Assembly (NCBI GenBank): GCA_963794955.1
Contig: CAWCGF010000008.1
Span: 87,302 to 151,301 of the forward strand
DNA: 64,000 nucleotides
Direction of reading: 5' to 3'
DNA from: JAFDVL01 sp963794955
GTDB taxonomy: Bacteria > Acidobacteriota > Blastocatellia > RBC074
Shown: positions 45,055-53,098 of the stretch, piece by piece
Layout: each line of letters begins with the position of its first letter
How positions within the stretch are numbered: the first letter of the stretch is position 1
Made by a program: the position numbers and the translations under genes
The notes under the pieces: model-generated
The model's database searches: none
Told to the model about the DNA's origin: nothing
What the model saw: the letters and a program-made list of their open reading frames with translations, nothing else

Positions 45055-45478
45055 AACTCCTATACCTCAGAAAAATCACCGCAAAGAAGGTTTCTTTGGT
45101 GACCTTCAAAATAATGGTTTGAGTCAAAGAAGCAGTGAGAGCGGCAAAGAACCAAAAAGCAAAACGATCCCTTCCTTGCTTCTCTTTACCTGTTTTGTTG
45201 TTTTTCGCTGTCTTTATTGAGAAGTAATAATTTATGCCCTGCGACAGTATATGAACTTCAGGGCGGCGGATCAAGGACACGACAGCAAAACTTCTTTCGA
45301 CAAATTAGTCTCGCCAAACAGGCTAGACCATAATTGGTATAAAGGGCTGTTGGGTTAAATGCGATAGTTGAGCTTTTGGGGCAACGGCGAATGCTGGGCC
45401 AATGATTGCCGTTGGTAGTGCGAAACGGATTATACGGAGAAGCCGCCGGACGAGCAAGCAATAAAAATGGCCAGGTCG

Positions 45479-46408
45479 CTATCCTTGGTCGGGAACACGC
45501 GCAGTAATGGTGCCGTTGTCGTAACTGCTATCACGACTTTTTACTATTTCTAGAAAGCTTTTGGCGGCATGCGACAGCGTTTGTTCGCGGCGATAAATGA
45601 TGCGCAGAGTTTTCTCGATCTTCATGCCTTTGACAGGCACTTCGATAAGCTGTTGTGATGCGATCTCTTCCTGCAAAGACAAGCGCGGCAGAATGGCGAT
45701 GCCGACATTGGCTTTGACGAAGCCTTTGATCGTTTCGAGTGTCGCAAGTTCAATCGAAATGTTGAGCGGCGTGCGATTTTGCGCGAAGAACTCAAAGATG
45801 CGAGAACGCGCTGGCGTCTTGACGTTATGCGCCACAAAGCTTTCCAGGGCTAAATCGCGCACTGTAATCCCCTTTTTCTTGGCCAACGGATGCTTCGGGC
45901 TGACTACCAGAACCAACTCATCTTGATACACCTCAAGCGATTGCAGCATCGGATGCTGGGGGTCAAAGGATAGAAAGCCAAAGTCCAGATTCCGCTCTAA
46001 CACTTCATTGGGAATACGTTCAGAAACGTTGCGATACACTTCGATCTTGATGCGCGGATGCTGCTGGCGATATTTGATGAGCAGCGGTGGCAGCAAATAC
46101 AAAGACGTGCTTTCGTTCGCGCCAATGCTCAGTCGCCCGCGATACATCCCCCGCAATTCGCTGATCGCGCTCGTAGCTTCGTCGCGTAGGTTCAGCACGC
46201 GCTGCGCATACGAATGCAAAATCTTGCCGGCCTCGGTCAGCGTCCCGGCCTTGCTGCTACGATCAAAAAGCGATTCGCCCAGTTCTTCTTCCAGGCGTTT
46301 GATTGCAATGCTGATAGCGGGTTGGGTGCGCAGCATCTTTTCTGCTGCCCGCGAAAAACTTTTTTCCTGCGCGATGGAGAGAAAGATTTCGAGTTGTGAA
46401 AAGTCCAT
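45479..46408 (-). CDS. LysR-type transcriptional regulator
   Basis: A 309-residue regulator. The N-terminal winged HTH reads LEIFLSIAQEKSFSRAAEKMLRTQPAISIAIKRLEEELGESLF, which is the LysR recognition helix layout, followed by an effector-binding domain with SIGANESTSLYLLPPLL and VVSPKHPLAKKKGITVRDLA. It is divergent from leuA with 254 bp between their starts, the usual arrangement for a LysR protein that controls its divergent neighbour, so control of leucine genes is plausible. The ATG at 46408 is preferred to the TTG at 46426. Confidence 0.9.
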   Translation of the reverse strand: MDFSQLEIFLSIAQEKSFSRAAEKMLRTQPAISIAIKRLEEELGESLFDRSSKAGTLTEAGKILHSYAQRVLNLRDEATSAISELRGMYRGRLSIGANESTSLYLLPPLLIKYRQQHPRIKIEVYRNVSERIPNEVLERNLDFGFLSFDPQHPMLQSLEVYQDELVLVVSPKHPLAKKKGITVRDLALESFVAHNVKTPARSRIFEFFAQNRTPLNISIELATLETIKGFVKANVGIAILPRLSLQEEIASQQLIEVPVKGMKIEKTLRIIYRREQTLSHAAKSFLEIVKSRDSSYDNGTITARVPDQG

Positions 46409-46662
46409 AGGGAAATCAAAAGGCAAATATCAAAAGGCAAAAGTGGGAAGCGGAATCTTCGCTGCTTTCGTACAAAAACAAAAGGAAAAATAAAAAAGTG
46501 CCGACCTTTTAGCCTTTTGATTTCACCATAAGAAATTTTTATACGCCAGAAAAAATTATACGCTTTACAATATGACAAGTGCAATGTTATTTTACGCAAA
46601 CTTCAGGCTGAGTGACTGTCAAGCATTTACTATTCAGCACGATTTGAAGGGAGTCAACTTTG

Positions 46663-48237
46663 ATGAGCAACGAGCAGGTAGCAATTTTTGATACGACTTT
46701 GCGCGATGGTGAGCAATCGCCCGGATGCAGCATGAACCTTGAGGAAAAGCTGCGGATGGCACGGCAGCTTGAGGCACTCGGCGTTGATATTATCGAAGCC
46801 GGATTCCCCGTTGCTTCCGAAGACGATTTTAATGCTGTACGAGAAGTCGCACGCACTTGCCGCACACCAATCATCGCGGCGCTCTGTCGCACCACGCCGA
46901 TTGACATTGAGCGCGCTTGGGAAGCGCTTTCGGATGCTGCCCGCCCGCGTATTCATACTTTCGTCGCCACTTCTGACATTCACTTGCAACACAAGCTGCA
47001 AAAGACGAGGGAGGAAGTCCTGGAAATGTCGCGCAAAGCGGTGCGTTTAGCAAAAAGCTTTACTGAAGACGTGGAATTTTCGGCTGAAGACGCGACGCGC
47101 AGCGATCTTGATTATCTCTGTGAAATCATCGAAGCCGTCATTGACGAAGGCGCAACCGTCGTCAATATTCCCGATACGGTTGGCTATACGATTCCTTCCG
47201 AATATCACCATATCATTTCAACGCTCAAGCAGCGCGTCCGTAATATCGAGCAGGCCGTGATCAGTGTGCATTGTCACAATGATTTAGGCTTGGGCGTAGC
47301 GAATTCATTGGCGGCGATTTCGGCAGGTGCCCGCCAGATTGAATGCACGATCAATGGCATCGGCGAGCGCGCTGGCAACGCTTCATTAGAAGAAGTTGTG
47401 ATGGCGATGCGTGTACGCAAGGATTTGATGCCGTACAAGAACAACATTGTCACGGAAGAGATTTATCGTTCCAGCCAAACCTTGAGCAATATTACAGGTG
47501 TCTTGGTGCAGCCGAATAAAGCCATTGTCGGCAAAAATGCGTTCGCGCACGAAGCGGGCATTCATCAACACGGCGTACTGAAAAATCGTATTACCTACGA
47601 AATTATGACGCCGGAATCCGTTGGCGTGAAAACCAATAGCATCGTGCTGGGCAAGCATTCAGGACGCCACGCGCTGAACAAAAAGTACGAAGAGATGGGC
47701 TATCAATTGTCACGCCCGGAACTCGACAAGGCATACAAGCTCTTTACCAAGCTGGCTGATCAGAAGAAAGAAATTTTTGAAGAGGACTTGCTGGCGATTT
47801 TGCAGGACGGCATCGCGCAAATCCCCGAAGCCTACAAACTCCGCGTGCTGCAAGCGACGGCTGGCACCGCTAAGAATGCAACTGCGATGGTCACGCTCGG
47901 TGATGATTTGGGCGAACGCACCGAATCCGCTGTGGGCGACGGCCCGGTGGATGCGGCGTTTGAAGCGATTGACAAGATCACGGGCATGAAAGGCACCTTG
48001 ATGGATTACACGGTGCGGTCTGTCAGCAAAGGCACTGATGCGGTGGGCGAGGTCTTTGTTCACGTCGAATTTGACAACACTTCGTACACGGGCAAGGCCG
48101 CCAGCACGGACATTGTGGATGCCAGCACGCGTGCCTATTTGAATGCGCTGAACAAAGCGGTGTATGCAACAGCGCGCCGCAAGAGTGATGTAAACGAAGA
48201 AATTTCGGTGGCGACTCCGTTACCAGAATCCAGATGA
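46663..48237 (+). CDS. leuA: 2-isopropylmalate synthase
   Basis: A 524-residue enzyme that joins acetyl-CoA and 2-oxoisovalerate in the first committed step of leucine synthesis. Motifs: IFDTTLRDGEQSPGCSMN (metal-binding Asp and catalytic Arg), VISVHCHNDLGLGVANSLAAI with the two metal-binding His, INGIGERAGNASLEEV, KNAFAHEAGIHQHGVLK and VLGKHSGRHAL. The C-terminal regulatory LeuA dimer domain (about 380-510) is present, so leucine feedback is likely. GAAGGGAG precedes the ATG. A longer frame from the TTG at 46660 is possible but adds one residue. Confidence 0.95.
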   Translation: MSNEQVAIFDTTLRDGEQSPGCSMNLEEKLRMARQLEALGVDIIEAGFPVASEDDFNAVREVARTCRTPIIAALCRTTPIDIERAWEALSDAARPRIHTFVATSDIHLQHKLQKTREEVLEMSRKAVRLAKSFTEDVEFSAEDATRSDLDYLCEIIEAVIDEGATVVNIPDTVGYTIPSEYHHIISTLKQRVRNIEQAVISVHCHNDLGLGVANSLAAISAGARQIECTINGIGERAGNASLEEVVMAMRVRKDLMPYKNNIVTEEIYRSSQTLSNITGVLVQPNKAIVGKNAFAHEAGIHQHGVLKNRITYEIMTPESVGVKTNSIVLGKHSGRHALNKKYEEMGYQLSRPELDKAYKLFTKLADQKKEIFEEDLLAILQDGIAQIPEAYKLRVLQATAGTAKNATAMVTLGDDLGERTESAVGDGPVDAAFEAIDKITGMKGTLMDYTVRSVSKGTDAVGEVFVHVEFDNTSYTGKAASTDIVDASTRAYLNALNKAVYATARRKSDVNEEISVATPLPESR

Positions 48238-48323
48238 CTCTCATCCACGAAGCAACTCGAAGCGCCACGAAGGCGCGCCATCATTCTTAGTGTTCCTTCG
48301 TGTGCCTTAGTGGAAGAAAAACT

Positions 48324-49394
48324 ATGCAAGCAAAAATTACCGTTCTCCCCGGCGACGGCATCGGCGTTGAAGTGACGCGCGAAGCCGTGGGCTGCCTCGA
48401 AACTATTGCCAAAGTCTTTGGCCACGAATTCACGTTTGAATCGCACTTGATGGGTGGCGCCGCATTGGATGCGGTCGGCGTCCCTCTGCCAGACGAAACG
48501 CTGGCGGCGTGTTTGGCGAGCGATGCGGTTTTTCTGGGAGCCGTAGGCGGCCCGCAATACGACAACAACCCGCCGAAGCTCAAACCGGAAACGGGCTGCT
48601 GGCATTGCGTGCGGGTCTTGGCGTTTTTGCGAATTTGCGCCCCGCGTTTTTGCACGAGCCGTTAATTGAAGCTTCGCCACTGAAAGAAGCGGTCGTGCGC
48701 GGCACGGACATGATTATCGTCCGCGAATTGATGGGCGGCGCATATTTCGGACAACCACGCGAAATCACCGAAGAGCGCGGCTTGAATTCGATGGTATACA
48801 CCGCGCCCGAAGTCGAACGAATCGCGCGCGTCGCCTTTGATATTGCGCGTGGTCGCAAAAAGAAATTGCATTCGATTGACAAGGCGAACGTGCTGGAAGT
48901 CTCGCAACTCTGGCGCAAAGTCGTGAACCGCGTGGCGCTGGAATACCCCGATGTACAACTCGAACACGGCTATGTTGATAGCTGCGCAATGGCGCTCGTG
49001 ACGCGGCCTACTGCCTACGACGTGATCGTGACCGAAAATCTATTCGGCGACATTCTGAGCGACGAAGCGGCAGTATTGACGGGCAGTTTAGGCATGCTCC
49101 CGTCGGCGAGTATTGGCGGCAAAGTCGGTTTGTACGAACCCGTCCACGGCTCCGCGCCCGACATCGCCGGGCAAGGGAATTGCGAACCCGCTCGGCGCTA
49201 TCGCGTCGGTGGCGTTGATGCTGCGCTACACCTGCAAGCTGGAAGAAGAGGCAAAGACGTTGGAAAATGCGATCAGCGAAGTGTTAGCCGAAGGTTATGG
49301 CACACCCGATCTGAGGAGCCAGCCGAAACAGGTCGGCACGTTTGAAATTGGCGAAGCAATTCGCAGTAAAGTCGTGAAGGCGAAAGCGGCGTAA
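48324..49394 (+). pseudogene. leuB: 3-isopropylmalate dehydrogenase, broken by two opposite frameshifts
   Basis: The product would be about 356 residues, the usual LeuB length. The first frame (from ATG 48324) gives ITVLPGDGIGVEV, FLGAVGGPQYDN and ends after KPETG. The second frame continues GLLALRAGLGVFANLRPAF, REITEERGLNSMVYT, VDSCAMALV, VTENLFGDILSDEAA and HGSAPDIAGQG. The third frame closes with GIANPLGAIASVALMLRY. One G is missing near 48595 (run GGG) and one G is extra near 49170 (CGGGC), so the net frame is restored. Everything else is conserved, so errors in the assembly are at least as likely as true inactivation. Oxidative decarboxylation step of leucine synthesis. Confidence 0.85.
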
Positions 49395-49417
49395 ATTATT
49401 CGCAAAACAAGCCTCGC

Positions 49418-49816
49418 ATGAAAGTTTACGATCTTCAAAATAAAGAAGAACAAGTATTTGCTTTTGAGGTTAAGGTTACTGAGTTTTGGTGGGGGCGTTC
49501 GAGCGTAGTGGCTGTTCTCCTTCAAATTCCCGAAGTTCGGATTATTCGCGCACCATATTACTTCGAGTTTTTTGATGACGATGTGTTTTGTGAATTTGAG
49601 GTGAATGGGAAGCGATTTGAAGTTTGGGAGCCGTATGGCGACAGCGACCGATTTTGGATTGGTCCGATCCACCCCAGCCATGCGCGCAGCTTGAACTTGT
49701 GCGAACGGTTTTTCTTAATTACTCAAGGGTTCAAGGTTTATGGCAAAGAGTGGCACAAATTTTTGGACGACGACCATCTGCATAAAAGTAGCGATTGTTT
49801 GAAAAACAAAAGCTAA
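49418..49816 (+). CDS. Hypothetical protein between leuB and the ilv leader
   Basis: A 132-residue protein that I do not recognise. It is acidic and aromatic-rich (FWWGRSSVVAVLLQ, YYFEFFDDDVFCEFEVNGKRFEVWEPYGDSDRFWIGP in parts) with no signal peptide, membrane segment or cofactor motif. AT content is higher than in the leu/ilv genes around it, which could indicate a different origin. The start is 24 bp after the leuB stop, and it ends about 40 bp before the promoter of the ilv leader. Its relation to amino-acid synthesis is unknown. Confidence 0.5.
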   Translation: MKVYDLQNKEEQVFAFEVKVTEFWWGRSSVVAVLLQIPEVRIIRAPYYFEFFDDDVFCEFEVNGKRFEVWEPYGDSDRFWIGPIHPSHARSLNLCERFFLITQGFKVYGKEWHKFLDDDHLHKSSDCLKNKS

Positions 49817-49854
49817 TTTGCCCATAAATAAAACTTATCTTCTGAGAAAGCTTA

Positions 49855-49884
49855 TAGACACGCGAAAAGGGAATGCTCTATACT
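49855..49884 (+). promoter_or_regulatory. Sigma70-like promoter for the ilv leader
   Basis: TAGACA (49855-49860) is followed after 18 bp by TATACT (49879-49884), each one base from the consensus -35 and -10 boxes. A transcript starting about 7 bases later would begin some 45 bases before the leader-peptide ATG. It is not tested, but its position just before the leader and the attenuator makes it a credible start for the ilvB transcript. Confidence 0.6.
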
Positions 49885-49936
49885 GCGCGGGCTTTCAAAC
49901 AGAAAGCAACTTTTCACCAACAGCATAACCATCGCA

Positions 49937-50071
49937 ATGACGTTTCGACTCGCACAACTCGACCAGCTTCCGGTACAAAGCCTTCGTGTTGTTGTAGCGA
50001 TTATTAATATCGTCGTAGTAGCGGTCGTAGTTATTACCCACGCCGCTCCGCTCGCTGTTGGCACTGCCTAA
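49937..50071 (+). CDS. ilv attenuator leader peptide (44 residues)
   Basis: An ATG at 49937 opens 44 codons ending in TAA at 50071. The core, codons 18-33, reads VVVAIINIVVVAVVVI: 13 of 16 residues are Val or Ile. That composition, directly upstream of acetolactate synthase and followed by an intrinsic terminator, is the hallmark of a branched-chain amino-acid leader peptide, comparable with Escherichia coli IlvL and IvbL, as known from the family. Leu codons (5, 8, 11, 16) also occur early. No obvious Shine-Dalgarno is visible before the ATG, the weak point of the call. Opposite-strand readings here lack any such logic. Confidence 0.75.
   Translation: MTFRLAQLDQLPVQSLRVVVAIINIVVVAVVVITHAAPLAVGTA
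50051..50057 (+). promoter_or_regulatory. Antiterminator segment in the ilv leader
   Basis: CTCGCTG (codons 39-41 of the leader peptide) is identical to 50117-50123, the 3' arm of the terminator, so either copy can pair with CAGCGAG at 50102-50108. A ribosome stalled on the Val/Ile codons would leave 50051-50057 free to capture that arm and block the terminator. A ribosome that reaches the stop at 50071 would cover it. This is the standard attenuation switch, inferred from sequence. Confidence 0.65.
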
Positions 50072-50094
50072 AGAAAAAGGCAAACGAGATCAAC

Positions 50095-50137
50095 AAAGCC
50101 CCAGCGAGCAGGCAAACTCGCTGGGGCTTTTAGTTTT
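50095..50137 (+). terminator. Attenuator terminator upstream of ilvB
   Basis: AAAGCCCCAGCGAG (50095-50108) and CTCGCTGGGGCTTT (50117-50130) form a perfect 14-pair stem with an 8-base loop, followed by TAGTTTTTTG. This is a textbook intrinsic terminator. It ends 118 bp before ilvB and about 25 bp after the leader-peptide stop, and there is no gene between it and ilvB, so it works as an attenuator rather than as the end of a gene. Confidence 0.9.
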
Positions 50138-50254
50138 TTGTAGGGCAAACAGTTAGTTTGTCTAGTTCCAAAGTGAATAATACTGGTTGTGACCAAAGAG
50201 TCAGTTAAGAAAAAAGCAAACTATTAGCTTGCTTTACATTAAGAGGCAACTTTT

Positions 50255-51958
50255 ATGAAATATCGTGGCGCGCGAATCTTTCTTGAAGCATTACGTTGTG
50301 AAGGCATTGATGCCGTGTTCGGCTATCCCGGCGGCGCAGTGCTGCATATCTACGACGAAATTGGTAAAAGCGGGACTGAACTGGGAATTAAGCATTACTT
50401 AGTACGGCACGAACAAGGCGCGTTATTCGCGGCAGCAGGATATGCACAGGCAACAGGAAAAACGGGCGTCGCGCTTGTGACCTCTGGCCCTGGTGGCACG
50501 AATGCTGTCACGGGCATTACGAATGCGTTTATGGATTCGTTACCCGTCGTTGTTTTCACTGGACAAGTCCCCACTCATTTGATTGGCATGGATGCGTTTC
50601 AGGAAGCTGATTTGACAGGGATGACGCGTTCCTGCACGAAGCACAATTACCTGGTCAAAAAAGTCGAAGACCTCGCCCCCATTGTCAAAGAGGCCTTTTA
50701 TGTAGCGAACTCCGGTCGGCCCGGCCCGGTGCTGGTGGATTTGCCCAAAGATGTGACCGCCGCCATGACGGAATTTAATTACCCCGAAACGGTAGATGTG
50801 CCGAGCTATAAGCCACAGATTTACGGTGATCCAAAACAGATTCGCAAAGCCGTGACCGCCATGATGAGAGCGAAGCGGCCTGTGCTTTATATTGGTGGGG
50901 GCGCTATCACCGCAGATGCCTACGAAGAAGTCCGCCTGTTAGCCGAGAAATTGAATTTGCCAACGACCTGCACCTTGATGGGCTTGGGCGCTTTTCCAGC
51001 GAGCCATCCATTAAGTTTGGGAATGCTCGGCATGCACGGCGGCTACTGGACGAATATGGCTGTCAATAATAGCGACTTGCTGATTTCGATTGGCGCACGC
51101 TTTGATGATCGCGTGACAGGCAAGCTGGATGAATTTGCCAAGGGCGCGAAGATTATTCACGTAGACATTGATCCTTCCAATATCGGCAAAAACGTCAAAA
51201 CCGACATTCCCGTTGTTGGCGATGCGCGCACAGTGACGAAGCAATTTTTAGCTGAGCTTGCTACACAGCTTGAGGCAAAAGAGACCATCACGGATAAATC
51301 CGAATGGCATCAGCAAATCGCGGATTGGAAAGAGCAGCATCCGTTCTGGTTTCATCAGGATGGCGACATTATCAAACCGCAATATGTCATCAAAGAACTG
51401 AGCCGCCTCACCGAAGGCAAAGCCGTTGTTTCCGCCGATGTGGGACAGCATCAAATGTGGACCGCACAGCTTTACGGTTTTGATAATCCGCGCAACTGGT
51501 TAAATTCGGGTGGCCTCGGTGCCATGGGCTACGGCTTTCCGGCAGGCATGGGCGCAGCGGTTGCGCGTCCCGGCGAAACGTGCGTCGCAGTCGTGGGCGA
51601 TGGGGGATTCCAAATGACACTGATGGAGCTGGCGACGATCAAGGAATACAATATTCCGATTAAAGTGTTGATTATCAACAATGGCTATTTGGGGATGGTG
51701 CGGCAATGGCAAGAGCAGTTTTACGCGCACAACTATTCGCAAAGCGACATCGCCGTGCAGCCTGATTTCATCAAGCTCGCCCAAGCGTATGGCGTTCCCG
51801 CTTTCCGTGCAGAAAAGGTTTCTGAAGTCACACCAACTTTGCAGGAAGCGCTCAACACGCCGGGGCCAGTATTGATCGAAATGAAAGTCGCGCGCGAAGA
51901 AAACGTCTTCCCGATTGTTCCCGCAGGCGCAGCCTTGAAGGATATGATTTTGCAGTAG
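50255..51958 (+). CDS. ilvB: Acetolactate synthase, large (catalytic) subunit
   Basis: A 567-residue TPP enzyme that condenses two pyruvate, or pyruvate plus 2-oxobutyrate, as the first common step of valine, leucine and isoleucine synthesis. Motifs: VFGYPGGAVLHIYDEI, HEQGALFAAAGYAQATGKTGVALVTSGPG with the catalytic Glu that activates TPP, MDSLPVVVFTGQVPTHLIG, VGQHQMWTAQLYGFDNPRNWLNSGGLGAMGYGFPA, and GDGGFQMTLMELATIKEYNIPIKVLIINNGYLGMVRQWQ with the TPP/Mg binding G-D-G-x26-N-N motif. AAGAGG precedes the ATG. Expression is probably governed by the leader and attenuator just upstream. ilvN follows after 80 bp. Confidence 0.96.
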   Translation: MKYRGARIFLEALRCEGIDAVFGYPGGAVLHIYDEIGKSGTELGIKHYLVRHEQGALFAAAGYAQATGKTGVALVTSGPGGTNAVTGITNAFMDSLPVVVFTGQVPTHLIGMDAFQEADLTGMTRSCTKHNYLVKKVEDLAPIVKEAFYVANSGRPGPVLVDLPKDVTAAMTEFNYPETVDVPSYKPQIYGDPKQIRKAVTAMMRAKRPVLYIGGGAITADAYEEVRLLAEKLNLPTTCTLMGLGAFPASHPLSLGMLGMHGGYWTNMAVNNSDLLISIGARFDDRVTGKLDEFAKGAKIIHVDIDPSNIGKNVKTDIPVVGDARTVTKQFLAELATQLEAKETITDKSEWHQQIADWKEQHPFWFHQDGDIIKPQYVIKELSRLTEGKAVVSADVGQHQMWTAQLYGFDNPRNWLNSGGLGAMGYGFPAGMGAAVARPGETCVAVVGDGGFQMTLMELATIKEYNIPIKVLIINNGYLGMVRQWQEQFYAHNYSQSDIAVQPDFIKLAQAYGVPAFRAEKVSEVTPTLQEALNTPGPVLIEMKVAREENVFPIVPAGAALKDMILQ

Positions 51959-51970
51959 GAGCCAGGAGCC

Positions 51971-52027
51971 AGGATTTAGGATTTAGCGAAAACCGTGTCG
52001 CGCACGTCGCTTTTAATCCTAAATCCT
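51971..52027. repeat. Intergenic dyad between ilvB and ilvN
   Basis: AGGATTTAGGATT (51971-51983) pairs perfectly over 13 bp with AATCCTAAATCCT (52015-52027). The arms are themselves built from the repeated word GGATTTA. It fills most of the 80-bp gap and lies 11 bp before the ilvN start. It may tune stability or translation of the polycistronic message, or be a dispersed intergenic repeat. Confidence 0.7.
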
Positions 52028-52038
52028 AAATTCTATTT

Positions 52039-52584
52039 ATGAGACATACAATTTCACTCACCGTCGCCAATGAATATGGGATGTTAGCGCGTGTGGCCGG
52101 ATTATTCAGCGCACGCGGCTATCAAATTGACTCGCTCTGCGTCGCGCCATTGCTAGATGATCAATTGTCACGGATGACAATCACGACGCACGGCAACGAC
52201 CAGATCATTGAGCAAATCATCAAGCAGCTCGAAAAGCTCATCAAAGTCTATGAAGTACATGATCTGACGAAAGACCCGCACGTCGAGCGGCAAATGATCT
52301 TGCTCACGGTCAATGCCGCGATGGGCGAGCAACGGCAGGAAGTCTTGAGCCTCATCGAAATCTTTCGCGCCAAAGTTGTGGATGTGTCCACCGATGCTTT
52401 TATTATTGAGATGACGGGGAGCGCGGAAAAAGTAGAGGCGTTAATTGATCTGCTCAAACCGCTTGGCATTCGTGACATCGTGCGTACCGGAACGGTTGCC
52501 ATGACGCGCGTGGCTGCGATCAAAGCGCGCGAGGCAGCCGAAGAGGAAACATTCTCTGAATTAACTTTGAATGAAAAAGTGTAG
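52039..52584 (+). CDS. ilvN: Acetolactate synthase, small (regulatory) subunit
   Basis: A 181-residue regulatory subunit. The N-terminal ACT domain reads MRHTISLTVANEYGMLARVAGLF and RGYQIDSLCVAP (about residues 1-75), the valine-binding region that gives feedback inhibition. The C-terminal half (LLTVNAAMGEQRQEVLSLIEIFRAKVVDVSTDAFIIEMTG, quoted in parts) is the ACT-like/ALS_SS_C part. The length is within the normal range for single-ACT small subunits. It would bind and activate IlvB. The ATG follows the intergenic dyad; no strong ribosome site is seen. Confidence 0.93.
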   Translation: MRHTISLTVANEYGMLARVAGLFSARGYQIDSLCVAPLLDDQLSRMTITTHGNDQIIEQIIKQLEKLIKVYEVHDLTKDPHVERQMILLTVNAAMGEQRQEVLSLIEIFRAKVVDVSTDAFIIEMTGSAEKVEALIDLLKPLGIRDIVRTGTVAMTRVAAIKAREAAEEETFSELTLNEKV

Positions 52585-52595
52585 CGTAAGCTGAA

Positions 52596-53024
52596 ATGAA
52601 AGTTTACACCTCGCTGGAAGAACTCTCGCGCTTGGTGGAAGGGTTTGAAGATGGCACGTTGCCTTGCGATGAATGGACGCATCAGGCGCATTTGATCGTC
52701 GGATTATGGTACTGCTCGCAGCACGACGCGACCGCGGCAACCAATATCCTTCGCAATGGCATCAAGCAATATAATCTCGCTTGTGGGAAGCAGAATACCG
52801 AATCCAGCGGCTATCACGAAACCATCACGCGCTTTTTTGTGTGGTACATCAAACGCTATTTGGACAAAGTAGAACCACCCCTTTTGTTTGTTGAGATCGT
52901 CAACGACTTTTGTGCGCAGCACGTCCAGCGCAGTTCGCCGCTCAGGTATTACAGTCAAGCGCGATTGCTGTCGGTGGAAGCGCGGCGAGGATGGGTAGAA
53001 CCGGATTTGCAACCGCTGCTGTAA
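52596..53024 (+). CDS. Conserved hypothetical protein between ilvN and ilvC
   Basis: A 142-residue cytoplasmic protein. Its best marked stretch is EWTHQAHLIVGLWYCSQHDATAA near residue 27, followed by GIKQYNLACGKQN and SGYHETITRFFVWYIKRYL, and near the end SPLRYYSQARLLSVEARRGWVEPDL. It looks like an all-helical protein that I have met only as an uncharacterised conserved family. The two His in T-H-Q-A-H and the one in Y-H-E-T could form a metal or active site (inference). It begins 11 bp after ilvN and so is part of the ilv transcript. Confidence 0.65.
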   Translation: MKVYTSLEELSRLVEGFEDGTLPCDEWTHQAHLIVGLWYCSQHDATAATNILRNGIKQYNLACGKQNTESSGYHETITRFFVWYIKRYLDKVEPPLLFVEIVNDFCAQHVQRSSPLRYYSQARLLSVEARRGWVEPDLQPLL

Positions 53025-53098
53025 CGCTTTCCAAAAGGATTTACTAAATCAACCAATCGCAAACGGACAGTTTGCGCAACTTTATCGGAGCTTTCCAA

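Noticed and set aside
46427..46662. A leucine leader peptide before leuA
   Set aside because: No short ORF rich in Leu and no terminator hairpin were found; control by the divergent LysR protein is more likely.
48238..48323. Functional element between leuA and leuB
   Set aside because: The stretch with CTTCGTG and CCTTAGTGG words looks like a dispersed intergenic spacer; no stable stem, promoter or ORF could be supported.
49852..50083. Minus-strand ORFs of about 60-70 codons in the ilv leader region
   Set aside because: They are the shadow of the plus-strand leader. The plus strand shows promoter, leader peptide, terminator and a downstream operon, and the minus ORFs have no family signal.
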